From: a virus
IMG/VR virus record: IMGVR_UViG_3300045996_001458
Span: 18,068-82,067 of that record
Length of the DNA stretch: 64,000 bases
Reading direction: 5' to 3' (one strand)
The translations under genes and the position numbers were made by a program. Of the stretch, positions 44,978 to 54,171 are shown in pieces. Position 1 is the stretch's first letter, and each line of letters starts with the position of its first letter. The notes under the pieces were generated by a model that saw only the letters and a list, made by a program, of their open reading frames with translations, was not told the DNA's origin and made no database searches.

Positions 44978-45916
44978 TCACCTCCTCCAGTCGATGCGGA
45001 TCGCGCCGGCCATGCCGCTTTTGCTCAGCCCGTACATGCGCATGTAGGGGGCGCCCTTGATGCCGATGGAGCCGCCGGAGTCCACAAGGGCCTGGCCCAG
45101 TGAGGCGGGGAGCCCGAACCAGCCCTCTTGGCCGACCGACAACGCAACGTCGGCGTAGTGGGCACCCCAGGTGAGCGCTCCGCCCGGTTGCCAGTTGTCG
45201 GCGACCCAGTAGGCGTGCATGTTCTGCGCCGCGTACACCCCGCCCGACGTTCGGCCCAGCCAGATGGACAGTCCGGTGACGGTGACGCCGGCGAGGGTTC
45301 CTCTCGGCTGTCCGCCGTAGAACCAGGCTCCCTCGTTGGCGGTCCCGTACGTGCCTTGGATGACGTCGCCGTTGTCGTCGGTGCGCCACCCGGACCGGTA
45401 GGTTCCGACGTCCACTGCCTGGAAGGTGTGGTTGCCTGTGATCGGCGCCGTCGGAGGCGGTGGCGGTGGCGGGACGGCGACCGGCGGCGGGAGTGTGGTG
45501 CCGATAGTGTCGAGCACCAGCCCGGAGTAGATGCCGCCGCGCCAGTCGACAGCGACCTGATCCCCCACGACCGGCGTGTAGTTGCCGAGGAACGGGAGCT
45601 CCACCGTGGAGTAGCCGGGGACCGTGACCTCGATGACGGTGGGGATGAGACCGGGAACCTTGGTGACCGTGCAGACCCGAGGCAGTGGGCCGGTCACCGG
45701 TCCGACGACGTCGAGCCGCGCTCCTTGGCGGAGCACGAGCACCGGGTCTCCGGCGATCGGGATGTACCCGGCGCAGGAGAGGAGCTTGCCCGCGTGTAGG
45801 TGACCGCCGAGGTAGATGTCCACTGTGGTGGCGTTGACCGTTGCGATGGAGCCGGTGAGGACTTCGACGCCCGATCCGACCCGTCCGGCGATCTCGTCTG
45901 CCAGGGTCACGGTCAC
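44978..45916 (-). CDS. Tail protein with proline-rich linker, 312 aa
   Basis: GTG at 45916 overlaps the upstream stop. The N-terminal part is OB-like beta barrels (ATVDIYLGGHLHAGKLLSCAG, PVVGDQVAVDWRGGIYSG), then PPPVAVPPPPPPPTAP, then a beta-sandwich (HTFQAVDVGTYRSGW ... AGAIRIDWRR). Probable baseplate or fibre component. Confidence 0.68.
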   Translation of the reverse strand: MTVTLADEIAGRVGSGVEVLTGSIATVNATTVDIYLGGHLHAGKLLSCAGYIPIAGDPVLVLRQGARLDVVGPVTGPLPRVCTVTKVPGLIPTVIEVTVPGYSTVELPFLGNYTPVVGDQVAVDWRGGIYSGLVLDTIGTTLPPPVAVPPPPPPPTAPITGNHTFQAVDVGTYRSGWRTDDNGDVIQGTYGTANEGAWFYGGQPRGTLAGVTVTGLSIWLGRTSGGVYAAQNMHAYWVADNWQPGGALTWGAHYADVALSVGQEGWFGLPASLGQALVDSGGSIGIKGAPYMRMYGLSKSGMAGAIRIDWRR

Positions 45917-47052
45917 CCCCAGACCTGCGAGCCGGGAACGGTGACGACCATCGTCATCAGCGTCGCCGGGATGGGCCAGGTGATGGACGTGACGGTTCCG
46001 GTCATCGTCCGGTCGGGCAGCGCGATCGCCACGAGGTCGTCCAGTTCCAGGGCGGGGTTGGCGACGCACTGCACGGTGATGGGCACGACGCGTTCGCTGA
46101 CGAGCCGCTGAAGTCGGGTGTAGGCGTCGGCCTCGGCGACTTCCTGCGAGGTGATCAGCGGCGACGAGTGCCCGTAGGGAACCCGGCCGAACGGTCCTCC
46201 CCACCTCAACGGCCCTGAGTCCTCGGTGACGACACCTTGTACGGCCACCCCTTCGGGGGTGGTGCCGCCGGAGATCACCGCGTTGTAGATCGACGACCGG
46301 TCCAGCTTCCGTTGCCAGCCGACGATCTGACCGTTACGACCTACGGTGACCGTCCACACCGGGTCACCGGACGGGACCTTCGGGTACAGCGACAGCGCAC
46401 CGTTCGGGTTGATGCGGGCGACCATGCCGATCACGTCGGCCAGGTCCTGGATCGCCTGGGTCCGCGAGGTCTGGTAGGCGATCGACGCCGGGATCGGCGA
46501 GTCGTCCACGGCGGACAGGTCGGCGATCGGCACGTGATCCCTCGCCAACCGCTTGATCTCCTCCACCACCGACGACAGCGACTCCGGGGCCTCGGGTGCC
46601 AGGAACCTCGCCTCGTCGATGCGGGACATCCGGTCGGAGGCCTGAACGTCCACCTGGACCGCGCGGGCCACCCACGTCGGATCGGTGGCGAGTCGGCCGC
46701 GGTAGTAGGCGTCCCACGACTCGTCGGGGTCGGAGGAGTCGATGCGATACCAGCCCAGCGACACGTAGCCCGCGGTGCCGGCACCGGTCCGCAGACCACA
46801 CCGCACCTGGAGTTCGGAGCCGAACGGGGCGAGCGGGGCGTTGTAGGAGGTGGGGATCAGCGTCCCGTCCGTGTCCCGGACGGTGAGGCTGAGGGCCCCA
46901 TGGATGGCACGTGCCGCGTCCCTCGTGACCGAACCGCCCGTGACCGGCAGGTTGGGGTACACCAGTTCCCCGTCGTACCAGGCATCCACCTGAACCAGCG
47001 GGACGAACGAACCTTCCATTGCGTCCAGGACGCTGCGACCGACCGTCTGCAC
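45913..47052 (-). CDS. DUF5047-like tail/baseplate protein
   Basis: 379 aa. VQVDAWYDGELVYPNLPVTGGSVTRDAARAIHGALSLTV and DLADVIGMVARINPNGALSLYPKVP, TVTVGRNGQIVGWQRKLDRSSIYNAVISGG match the central tail-hub pattern of actinophages (DUF5047). Equivalent to the hub/spike protein of siphovirus tails. Confidence 0.72.
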   Translation of the reverse strand: MQTVGRSVLDAMEGSFVPLVQVDAWYDGELVYPNLPVTGGSVTRDAARAIHGALSLTVRDTDGTLIPTSYNAPLAPFGSELQVRCGLRTGAGTAGYVSLGWYRIDSSDPDESWDAYYRGRLATDPTWVARAVQVDVQASDRMSRIDEARFLAPEAPESLSSVVEEIKRLARDHVPIADLSAVDDSPIPASIAYQTSRTQAIQDLADVIGMVARINPNGALSLYPKVPSGDPVWTVTVGRNGQIVGWQRKLDRSSIYNAVISGGTTPEGVAVQGVVTEDSGPLRWGGPFGRVPYGHSSPLITSQEVAEADAYTRLQRLVSERVVPITVQCVANPALELDDLVAIALPDRTMTGTVTSITWPIPATLMTMVVTVPGSQVWG

Positions 47053-47880
47053 CTACAGCCCCCTGAGCATGTCCAGATACGTCGGATAGAGGGCGAGCAG
47101 GTCGTTGTAGGTGGCCGCCTCGGCGAGCAGGTCGTCGTAGGTGCGGGGCTGCACGACGATCCCCGCTCCGGGTCCGCGGACGGTGTCGGCGGTCATCGAG
47201 TAGAGCGTCGCCCCGTCCCATCCGTCGTCCGGTGTGGGGATGTACTCGGCGATGGACAGGTAGGTGAGCCCGCTCAACTGCCGGATCAGGGTGGCCGGGG
47301 TGCGCAGGCACACCGGGTACGCCTGGTCGAGCAGCTCCTCCAACGCCGCCGCCACCACAGGGGTGCGGGCGTCCAAGGTCAGCGGCATGCCCGACGCCGC
47401 CTGACGCGTTCCACCCATCCCGACCGGTGTGGGTGATCCGACGATGCCCGCCACGGTGACAGCCATCGCGCGGGACGCGGGCAGGAAACTCGGGACCGTG
47501 ACCATCAGATCGCGTGGGGTGGTCAGGCCGACCTGCATGGCCGACGTCGGGTCCAGCGGATCCTGAAGCCATCCGTCCGTGACCGCCACTGTGACCGCGG
47601 TGCCGGTGGACTCCTCCGACGGGATGCCGGAGGAGTCGTAGCCGACGGACGTGTACACGATGGACGTTCCCAGCGGTGCCTCGTAGTCCACCACCAGGTG
47701 GTCTCCGGACACCTCCGCCCGTGACGCCCCCCGCACAACGGACCGCTGCCCTGCCCACGTGCGGTAGATGGTGATCTCGTCGACATCCACGGGCATCGGC
47801 GTGATCAGGATCTCCACCCGCGGGCAGGGGTCGGCGGTGGTGAGGGCGGTGAGCGTCGGCGCCGGTGGGGTGGTCGTCAC
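47053..47880 (-). CDS. Distal tail-like protein, 275 aa
   Basis: Directly downstream of the tape measure gene (stop/start overlap TAGTG), the usual place for the distal tail protein. N-terminal beta domain (RVEILITPMPVDVDEITIYRTW, VYTSVGYDSSGIPSE), second beta domain with RDLMVTVPSFLPASRAMAVTV, and a C-terminal helix (YDDLLAEAATYNDLLALYPTYLDML). Confidence 0.72.
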   Translation of the reverse strand: MTTTPPAPTLTALTTADPCPRVEILITPMPVDVDEITIYRTWAGQRSVVRGASRAEVSGDHLVVDYEAPLGTSIVYTSVGYDSSGIPSEESTGTAVTVAVTDGWLQDPLDPTSAMQVGLTTPRDLMVTVPSFLPASRAMAVTVAGIVGSPTPVGMGGTRQAASGMPLTLDARTPVVAAALEELLDQAYPVCLRTPATLIRQLSGLTYLSIAEYIPTPDDGWDGATLYSMTADTVRGPGAGIVVQPRTYDDLLAEAATYNDLLALYPTYLDMLRGL

Positions 47881-50800
47881 TACGGCCTCCCTCGCAACTG
47901 CACCTCACGGGCGACATGAGCCACAGCACGATCGGCGACGACCTGCATCCGTCCGATGATCGAGCCGTCGGTATCGACCAAGGTCAACGTGGACGGGAAC
48001 GCCGGGGCCGCGGCGGACACCGAGGTCGGCGCGGCGGTCTGGGCGATCCCGCCGAGCGCGAACCTTTTGATCAGGTCGAACCCGCGATTGCGTGCCAGGT
48101 CGTACAGCAGCGCCAACGACCTCGGATGGTTGTTGTCCGGGATGTAGTACTCGTTGTCCCGGATCCGGTCGCCCACGACCCGCCACGTGTTCGGTGGCAC
48201 CACCTGTGCGATACCGGCCGCCATCGGCGTGAGCTTGTGGACACCGCCCGACGCGAACGCCTTGACCAAGTTGCCATCGCGGTTGACCAGGTTCGGCTGG
48301 CCAAGTCCGGGCAGTGCGCCTCGGTACTGGAGATTGACCACCTTCGTCGCCGGGGTGGCCAGGAAGTTGTTCAACTCCTGTCGAGCCGACGCCGAGTTGG
48401 CCGTGATCGTCACATTGTTCGGCGTGGTGGTCACGGTGTACCCGAGGTCGATCAGCTTGGCTTTGGCCTCGTCGGACAATGACCTGACTGTGATGGGCTT
48501 GTCCGGAGGGACCTTGTCCACCAATGCCTTGAGGACGATCAGCTCACGCTGGGTGTCGCTCATGCCCGGAGTCTGGATGAGCGTCGAGACGTCCTCGGGG
48601 ATGAGGCCGTACCGGTTGGCCAGGTCGGTTGCCTGCTGGGCAGTCAAGCCCATCTGGCCGGCCTGGGCGATGAACGCCTCACGGGTCGTCTGCACCGCCG
48701 CCGTGGCCTTGCCGAGCGCGACAGTCATCGTGTCGCCCTGGCTGATCGACAGGTCGTAGGTCTTCTGTGCCACTTCCGCAGTGGTGCCGGAGATGTCCTG
48801 AAGACCTTCGAACAGCCTGCGGCCGTTCTGGGTGACCGTGTTTATCGAGCCGTCGGCGTTGAGTAGTGCCGCGCCCCAGCCCTGCGTCTTGTCGACGTTT
48901 GCGCCGAATGCCTCGCCGAGGTTGCTCAACTGCTCGTTGAGGCGGGCGTTCGCCGCTTCGAGGTTGACAGACCCGCCGGAGAGCGCGTCAAGCGCATCCC
49001 GCAGAGCCCTGGCGCGGTCGTCGGCGCTGGCCGTCTCCTCGGACAGGACGCTCATCGCCGAGGCGAGTGTGCGTCCAGAGTCGCTGGAGTCCAGCATGGA
49101 GGCGCGGCCGTCACGGATGGCCTGGTCAAGGTTGCGCTCTTCCTGCTGCGCCTCACTGAACCCCTTGGCGAGTCCGTCGATGGAGCCAAGCAGGTCGAGG
49201 GCCGCCTGGCCGGTCTCGTTGTACCGGCCAGTCCATGCCTGCGACCCGTCTTCCAGCGTGACGAACTCGTGGTTCGCGTCCGCGACTGCCTGCAACTTGG
49301 TGCGGAGCCCGTCGAGCGCTTCACCGTTACCGAGCGTCGCGTCGGTCAACTGTGTCAGGCTGATACCGGCTGCACGTGCAGCGTCGGCCACCGACTGTTC
49401 GGAGTCGGCGACCTTGGTGTTCTGGATGTCCTGCGCCTGCCGTGCACGCACGGCTTCGTTGACCTGGCCGTTGGACTCCCGCAGTGCCGCGACGAGGCCG
49501 TCCACGCGCGAGGAGTGCTCGGCCGTCTTCTTGGCTGCGTCCTGCTGGTGCGACGCCAGCAGTGACAGGCCGACGCCTGCCGCCGCGATCGCGACACCCC
49601 ACGGACCACCGAGGGCGCCGACAAGGCTTCCAGCGGCGGACACCAGACCGCGGGCTCCCGCCGCTGCGACACCGCCCGCGACGGCACCGAACTGACCGAG
49701 CGAGTTGACGGCGCCGGTCACCGCACCCGGTACTCGCTGGAAGGTGTCGATGACGCCGACGCCGACTGCGGTCGGAATTAGGGCGAGCCGACCGGGAAGG
49801 CTGGACACGGCGTCGCCGATCGACGTCACCATGCGCCGCATACCGGCTGCGGCGTTGATCGCCGCCACATCCATTCCGGTGGGAATGGCCTTGACCGCCG
49901 ACACGATCGCAGACGCACGGGAGGACACAGCCTCGCGCGCGGAGTCGAACGTCGATCGCACCGCCGGGCCGAAGCCGCCGATCTTCTCTCCTGCCGCCTG
50001 AACCTCGATGGCCGTCCGGTTCACACCGGTGGCGACAGCGGGACCGAGGCGGCCCAGGGACTCCGCTGCGATGCCTGCACCGAGGGCTGCCCGCTCGGAC
50101 CCCTTCGAGATGACGTCGAACGTCCTCTGGTAGGTCGACGCCATGGCCGCGATCGCGGGAGACCGCTCGGCGAGTGCGCCGATGGCCGCGGTGGTGGCGC
50201 CGATCGGCCGACCTGCCGACTCCGCCTCGCGACGAAGGTCGCCCATGACGTCGGTGAAGCTGCGAAGCGCAACCACGCCGCCGAGTTGAGTGGTCCGGTA
50301 CGCGGCGAGCGCCGCGTCCAAGCGCCCGATGCTCTGTCCGTTGGCCGCGGCAAGTGCGGCCTGAACCCGCATCTCCCCGCTGAACTGACGGACGCCCGGA
50401 AGCGCGTCCGAGTTGCCGAGCGCGGAGGACGCCACCCTGTACGCGATGAGCCCCAGGACTGCGGCCTGTAGCGGGCCAGGGAGTGCCGCCACACCCGAGG
50501 CGATGCCGCCGATCAGGTCTCCGACCGGGCCCAGCACATCGGTTGCGAGTGCGAGGCCGTCGCCGAGCAGGCCGATGCCGGTCGCGAGCGCGGACACCGC
50601 ACCGTCGCCGTCCACCGCGGACAGCGCGAGGTCACGAATCCCTTCGGCTGCCGGACGGGCACCGTCGACCACGTCGTCGAGGACGTCGGTAAACTGCCCC
50701 CACGCACGCAGTGCGACGTTGAGGCCTTCGTTCCCGATCGCCAGTCCACCGCCGGCCAGCGGGGCGAGCACGTCCTTGGCCGCGTCCTGAAGCACTGAGG

Positions 50801-51998
50801 CACGGGAGCGGACGGCCTCCGCGAGGCGCGGTCCGTAGACCTCGCCGACCGCGACAGCGGCTTCCAGTGCCTTGACCACCCCGTCGCCGAGGCCTTCCAA
50901 GTGTCCGGTCGCGGACCGGACGAGCCCTTCCAGGGGGCCGTCGATCGCCTCGTAGATTTCGATGCCCGTGGTCTCGGCCTGCGACACCAGGCCGTCCCAC
51001 GCGCCGCCGAGGCCTTGGGTCTTGGCGGCGGCAACCTCGGCCGCGCCACCTGCACGGCCGACCGCCTTGCCCATGTCGTCGAAGGCCTTGGCGCCGGTGC
51101 TAGCCAACGCACTGGCCACTGTCATGCCCTCATTGCCGAAAGCCACGGCCGCCGCGGTGGTGAACTCGGCTTCGGTGAGCCGACCCTTCGCCGCAGCAAG
51201 CTGCTCGGTGATTGCACGCAGCCCGACAAACTTGCCCTCGGCGGTGAAAGCGTTGATCGCCAACGTCTTGAGGGCCGCCGCGGCAGGAACAGACGGGGAA
51301 GCCAGTGAGGCGATCATGCCTCGCAGGGACGTACCGGCCTGCTCGCCGCGGATGCCCTGGGTGGCGATGAGGCCGATGGCCGTGGCCACCGAGTCGATGT
51401 CGGCGCCGACGGTCTTGGCCACCGGTCCGACGTACTTCAACGCGTTCGCGATATCGGTTACTTCACCGCTCGCCGCATTGGCCGTGTTGGCGAGGATATC
51501 CGCGACACGCCCGGCTTCGCCCGCGGCGAGACCGAACTGGTTCAGGGCGTCGCTCTGGATCTCCGCTGCCTGTGCCGCCTCGATTTGCGCAGCCGCAGCG
51601 AGCTGCAAAGTCCCCTTCGCCGCGGTCATCGCCTCGTCGACCGACAAGCCGCCCTTCGCCAGTTCCTTCATGGCGGCGGCAGCGTCGGCCGCGGAGGTGC
51701 CGGGGAGGGTGATGTCCGAACCGAGCTGCTTGGCGAGGTCGCCGACGCGGGACATCGTGATGCCCGTGGCGCCGGTGACGGCCTGAAGCTCGTTCATATT
51801 TGCCGTGTACTCGTTACCCAGCGTTATGATCGACTTCAGTCCGACCGCAGCGGCGACGGTCCCGGCGGCGACCGCTAGTCCCAGACCTCTACCGGCGGCG
51901 GTCGCGATGCCACTGGCCGACCGCAGGCCCGAGCCCAACTTGCTAGGGAACTCCCGAAGGTCCGGGACAACCTCGACCTCAACGCGCCCACCCGGCAT
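47880..51998 (-). CDS. Tape measure protein
   Basis: 1372 aa, the longest gene. The N-terminal third (TGITMSRVGDLAKQLGSDITLPGTSAADAAAAMKELAKGG ... DILANTANAASGEVTDIANALKYVGPVAKTVGADIDSVATAIGLIATQGIRGEQAGTSLRGMI) is the TP901-type minor tail domain. Later regions are helical with several hydrophobic segments (AAGARGLVSAAGSLVGALGGPWGVAIAAAGVGLSLLA). Length sets tail length, here about 200 nm by the usual 0.15 nm per residue rule. ATG at 51998. Confidence 0.92.
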   Translation of the reverse strand: MPGGRVEVEVVPDLREFPSKLGSGLRSASGIATAAGRGLGLAVAAGTVAAAVGLKSIITLGNEYTANMNELQAVTGATGITMSRVGDLAKQLGSDITLPGTSAADAAAAMKELAKGGLSVDEAMTAAKGTLQLAAAAQIEAAQAAEIQSDALNQFGLAAGEAGRVADILANTANAASGEVTDIANALKYVGPVAKTVGADIDSVATAIGLIATQGIRGEQAGTSLRGMIASLASPSVPAAAALKTLAINAFTAEGKFVGLRAITEQLAAAKGRLTEAEFTTAAAVAFGNEGMTVASALASTGAKAFDDMGKAVGRAGGAAEVAAAKTQGLGGAWDGLVSQAETTGIEIYEAIDGPLEGLVRSATGHLEGLGDGVVKALEAAVAVGEVYGPRLAEAVRSRASVLQDAAKDVLAPLAGGGLAIGNEGLNVALRAWGQFTDVLDDVVDGARPAAEGIRDLALSAVDGDGAVSALATGIGLLGDGLALATDVLGPVGDLIGGIASGVAALPGPLQAAVLGLIAYRVASSALGNSDALPGVRQFSGEMRVQAALAAANGQSIGRLDAALAAYRTTQLGGVVALRSFTDVMGDLRREAESAGRPIGATTAAIGALAERSPAIAAMASTYQRTFDVISKGSERAALGAGIAAESLGRLGPAVATGVNRTAIEVQAAGEKIGGFGPAVRSTFDSAREAVSSRASAIVSAVKAIPTGMDVAAINAAAGMRRMVTSIGDAVSSLPGRLALIPTAVGVGVIDTFQRVPGAVTGAVNSLGQFGAVAGGVAAAGARGLVSAAGSLVGALGGPWGVAIAAAGVGLSLLASHQQDAAKKTAEHSSRVDGLVAALRESNGQVNEAVRARQAQDIQNTKVADSEQSVADAARAAGISLTQLTDATLGNGEALDGLRTKLQAVADANHEFVTLEDGSQAWTGRYNETGQAALDLLGSIDGLAKGFSEAQQEERNLDQAIRDGRASMLDSSDSGRTLASAMSVLSEETASADDRARALRDALDALSGGSVNLEAANARLNEQLSNLGEAFGANVDKTQGWGAALLNADGSINTVTQNGRRLFEGLQDISGTTAEVAQKTYDLSISQGDTMTVALGKATAAVQTTREAFIAQAGQMGLTAQQATDLANRYGLIPEDVSTLIQTPGMSDTQRELIVLKALVDKVPPDKPITVRSLSDEAKAKLIDLGYTVTTTPNNVTITANSASARQELNNFLATPATKVVNLQYRGALPGLGQPNLVNRDGNLVKAFASGGVHKLTPMAAGIAQVVPPNTWRVVGDRIRDNEYYIPDNNHPRSLALLYDLARNRGFDLIKRFALGGIAQTAAPTSVSAAAPAFPSTLTLVDTDGSIIGRMQVVADRAVAHVAREVQLRGRP

Positions 51999-52106
51999 TT
52001 GGTCCCCCAGACGTACGACTGATCGGACGAAAAGGGGCCATCGGGCGAGCTACGCGGTAACGCCGTTCTGATCCACTACGACTGACGTGCGAGCCCAGGA
52101 GGACAG

Positions 52107-52553
52107 ATGTCGGATCAGGTGGAGCAGTCCAAGGCCCAGTCGCGCCGGTGGATGTGGATCGCGGGCGGTGCCGCAGCGGTCGTCGTAGCTCTGGGGGTAG
52201 TCGTGTGGGCCACGTATCCCGAACCTGCGTTCGAGATGTGGGGAACCGTCTCCCTGGACTCCGACGGCGCGTTCTCGATGAACCCCGAGTGCGGCGGCAA
52301 GGGCGGCTATGACGACATCAACCCCGGTGCCACCGTCACGGTGTACGACGCGGAGAGCAAGGTCGTCGCCACCGGAAAGCTCGACAAGGGGAAGTTCGCC
52401 AGCCAGAAACTGGACGCCCCGTGCGTGTTCACCTTCGCGGTCCCCGGCGTTCCTGGCGGGCACGACTTCTACCAGGTCCAGGTGTCCCACCGCGGCAAGA
52501 TCCCCGTGCCCAGCGAGCAGGCCAAGAGCCTCGTCATGCTGACCCTCGGCTAA
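52107..52553 (+). CDS. Membrane-anchored moron protein, 148 aa
   Basis: Plus-strand gene inside the leftward late operon. ATG at 52107 after GGAGGACAG. One membrane segment (WMWIAGGAAAVVVALGVVVWATY, residues 15-37) and an external beta domain with a Cys pair (MNPECGGKGGYDDINPGATVTVYD ... KLDAPCVFTFAVPGVPGGHDFYQVQVSHRG). The same type occurs in actinobacterial chromosomes. Independent orientation and promoter region (52010-52106) suggest expression in the lysogen. Confidence 0.72.
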   Translation: MSDQVEQSKAQSRRWMWIAGGAAAVVVALGVVVWATYPEPAFEMWGTVSLDSDGAFSMNPECGGKGGYDDINPGATVTVYDAESKVVATGKLDKGKFASQKLDAPCVFTFAVPGVPGGHDFYQVQVSHRGKIPVPSEQAKSLVMLTLG

Positions 52554-53008
52554 CTCAACGTGGCGTCGAACTCATCCAACGACACCATGGTCTTCTCCGC
52601 TGCCGGGGTCTGATGGGCTGCGACCTGCTCCACGTACTGCTGGAGCCGTAGCTCGGCGACCTCGGGCGGCCGGTTGGCGATGGGCGGGATCAGCGGGTGC
52701 GGCGGCGGTTTGATGCCGGCGCGTTCTGCTTCTCTGCGTGCCCGGATGACCTCGCGGTCGTTGGGGTCGACGGTGCGGTCCGCCCAGGCGAGTTCGAGTG
52801 CGTAGTGCTGTGCTTCGAGGAGGAGCGCGGTGTTCTCCTCGTGTGGTCCCCAGTGGCCGTCGAGGTCGTTGACGAGGGCCACGAGATCCACCGCGGGCAG
52901 GGTCCGGAGGCTCTCCCGTAGGTCCAGCCCGTACACCCGCTGGAAGCTTGCGAGGGAGGCGTCCCAACCTGGTCCGATGAGCCAGGTCAGGACGCCGAGG
53001 ATTCCCCC
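52550..53008 (-). CDS. Tail assembly chaperone, frameshift extension
   Basis: Reading frame reached by -1 frameshift from the upstream chaperone at GGGGGAA (53002-53008, minus strand). The joined product continues ...TPGGILGVLTWLIGPGWDASLASFQRVYGL and adds about 150 residues (AWADRTVDPNDREVIRARREAERAGIKPPPHP). No RBS or start codon fits a separate gene. Equivalent to lambda gpGT. Confidence 0.78.
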   Translation of the reverse strand, partial: GGILGVLTWLIGPGWDASLASFQRVYGLDLRESLRTLPAVDLVALVNDLDGHWGPHEENTALLLEAQHYALELAWADRTVDPNDREVIRARREAERAGIKPPPHPLIPPIANRPPEVAELRLQQYVEQVAAHQTPAAEKTMVSLDEFDATLS

Positions 53009-53472
53009 GGCGTGTAGTCGTAGGTGCGGTACACCGTGTCGTCGTCCAGTGCGAACTCGGCCAGGGCCTTCGAGGCGCGGAAGATGTGCGCCTGGGCGAG
53101 CGCCGAGTGCATCCGCGGCATCGATTCCAGCAGGTCGTTCAGTTCCTTGGCCTTCTGCCCGAACGGCAGGTCGGTGTAGGTGACGCTGCCGCCGCTGATC
53201 TTCGCGGCTTCCTCGGCCTTCTTCCGCTCCGCGAGCGCCTTGTCCAGCAGGGCGATGTCCTTGCGGGTGCCGACCAGGTAGGTGAACGCGCCCTGGATCT
53301 CGGCGCTGCGGGCGAACGCGAGGCACCGCAGCGCCTCGACGCCGGTGAGGTCGGTCCGTACGGTCCAGTCCTTGCCGCCGAGCTTCACGACCGCGGGTTC
53401 GAGCAGCCGCGTCGCCAGCATGGCGTCGAGGTCGTAGCTGATTGCCGTTCCGTTCGAGGCGCCTTGCGTCAT
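52987..53472 (-). CDS. Tail assembly chaperone, short form
   Basis: 161 aa, between major tail and tape measure genes. Helical with DLDAMLATRLLEPAVVKLGGKDWTVRTDLTGVEALRCLAF. Ends ...DYTPGESSAS after the slippery heptamer; a fraction of ribosomes should shift to the 52550 frame. ATG at 53472. Equivalent to lambda gpG. Confidence 0.8.
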   Translation of the reverse strand: MTQGASNGTAISYDLDAMLATRLLEPAVVKLGGKDWTVRTDLTGVEALRCLAFARSAEIQGAFTYLVGTRKDIALLDKALAERKKAEEAAKISGGSVTYTDLPFGQKAKELNDLLESMPRMHSALAQAHIFRASKALAEFALDDDTVYRTYDYTPGESSAS

Positions 53473-53488
53473 CGGTGGTGCTCCTTGG

Positions 53489-54037
53489 TCAGGCGATCGG
53501 GTTGTTGTCCGTCACCGGGCGGATCGCGGGGGAACCGTCGTCGGGGATGAGGGCCGTGATCTCCAGGTCCCAGCCGGCGAGGTCGTCGTCGTTGAGGATG
53601 TCGTTGGGGCGGTTGACGAGTTCGGCCTTCTTCAGGAAGTAGGCCTTCTTCTTCGTGCCGTCCACGACGCGGACGATCAGGGCGAACTGCTCCTCGTCGC
53701 CTTCGATCCACTCGTAGCCGCCCATCGCGGAGGAGATCGAGCCGCCGGTGAGCAGCGTGAGGGCGGTGGCCTTGGACAGGTCCACCGGGCGCATGGTGAT
53801 GGTGGCTTCCTCGTCGCCCTTGCGCTGCCGGTAAGTGCCCGTCTTGTTCCAGACGGTCAGCTTCGTGGTCTCGCGGGTGCGGTTGACGTTGAAGCCTGCC
53901 TTGATGCCGCCGAACGCCTCCCATCCGCTGAGGGACGAGGCGAAGATGTCCGCGGGCTCGGCGGTGCCGGCGGGGGCGCGGAAAGCGTCCCCATCCAGCC
54001 ACAAAGCCGCCTTCGACGGGTCGGCGTAGGTAGACAT
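53489..54037 (-). CDS. Major tail protein
   Basis: 182 aa. ATG at 54037 after AGGAGGACTGC. FGGIKAGFNVNRTRETTKLTVWNKTGTYRQRKGDEEATITM, LTLLTGGSISSAMGGYEWIEGDEEQFALIVRVVDGTKKKAYFLKKAEL is the usual beta-sandwich of siphovirus tail tubes. Position upstream of the chaperones supports it. Preceded by interlocked inverted repeats. Confidence 0.86.
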   Translation of the reverse strand: MSTYADPSKAALWLDGDAFRAPAGTAEPADIFASSLSGWEAFGGIKAGFNVNRTRETTKLTVWNKTGTYRQRKGDEEATITMRPVDLSKATALTLLTGGSISSAMGGYEWIEGDEEQFALIVRVVDGTKKKAYFLKKAELVNRPNDILNDDDLAGWDLEITALIPDDGSPAIRPVTDNNPIA

Positions 54038-54078
54038 GCAGTCCTCCTGCACTCATGCCCGTAGTCGGGCCTAGGTAT

Positions 54079-54164
54079 GGGTAGGCGCCCTGGAGGAGTT
54101 GGACAGGCGCGCTTGTGGGGTGTGGACCGGCCCGCCGCCAAGGCGCCTACCCGCGGCGGGCCGG
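54079..54164 (-). promoter_or_regulatory. Interlocked inverted repeats ahead of the major tail gene
   Basis: Two arms alternate: GGGTAGGCGCC (54079-54089) with GGCGCCTACCC (54142-54152), and CCGGCCCGCCGC (54127-54138) with GCGGCGGGCCGG (54153-54164). Order A-B-A'-B' allows a pseudoknot or two exclusive stems. It sits in the gap before the major tail protein gene; control of that gene or an RNA processing site is likely. Confidence 0.65.
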
Positions 54165-54171
54165 AGTTCAT

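Noticed and set aside
46364-47929. 521-codon minus-strand frame across two tail genes
   Set aside because: Out-of-frame shadow of the DUF5047-like and distal tail genes, which have better bias and recognisable content.
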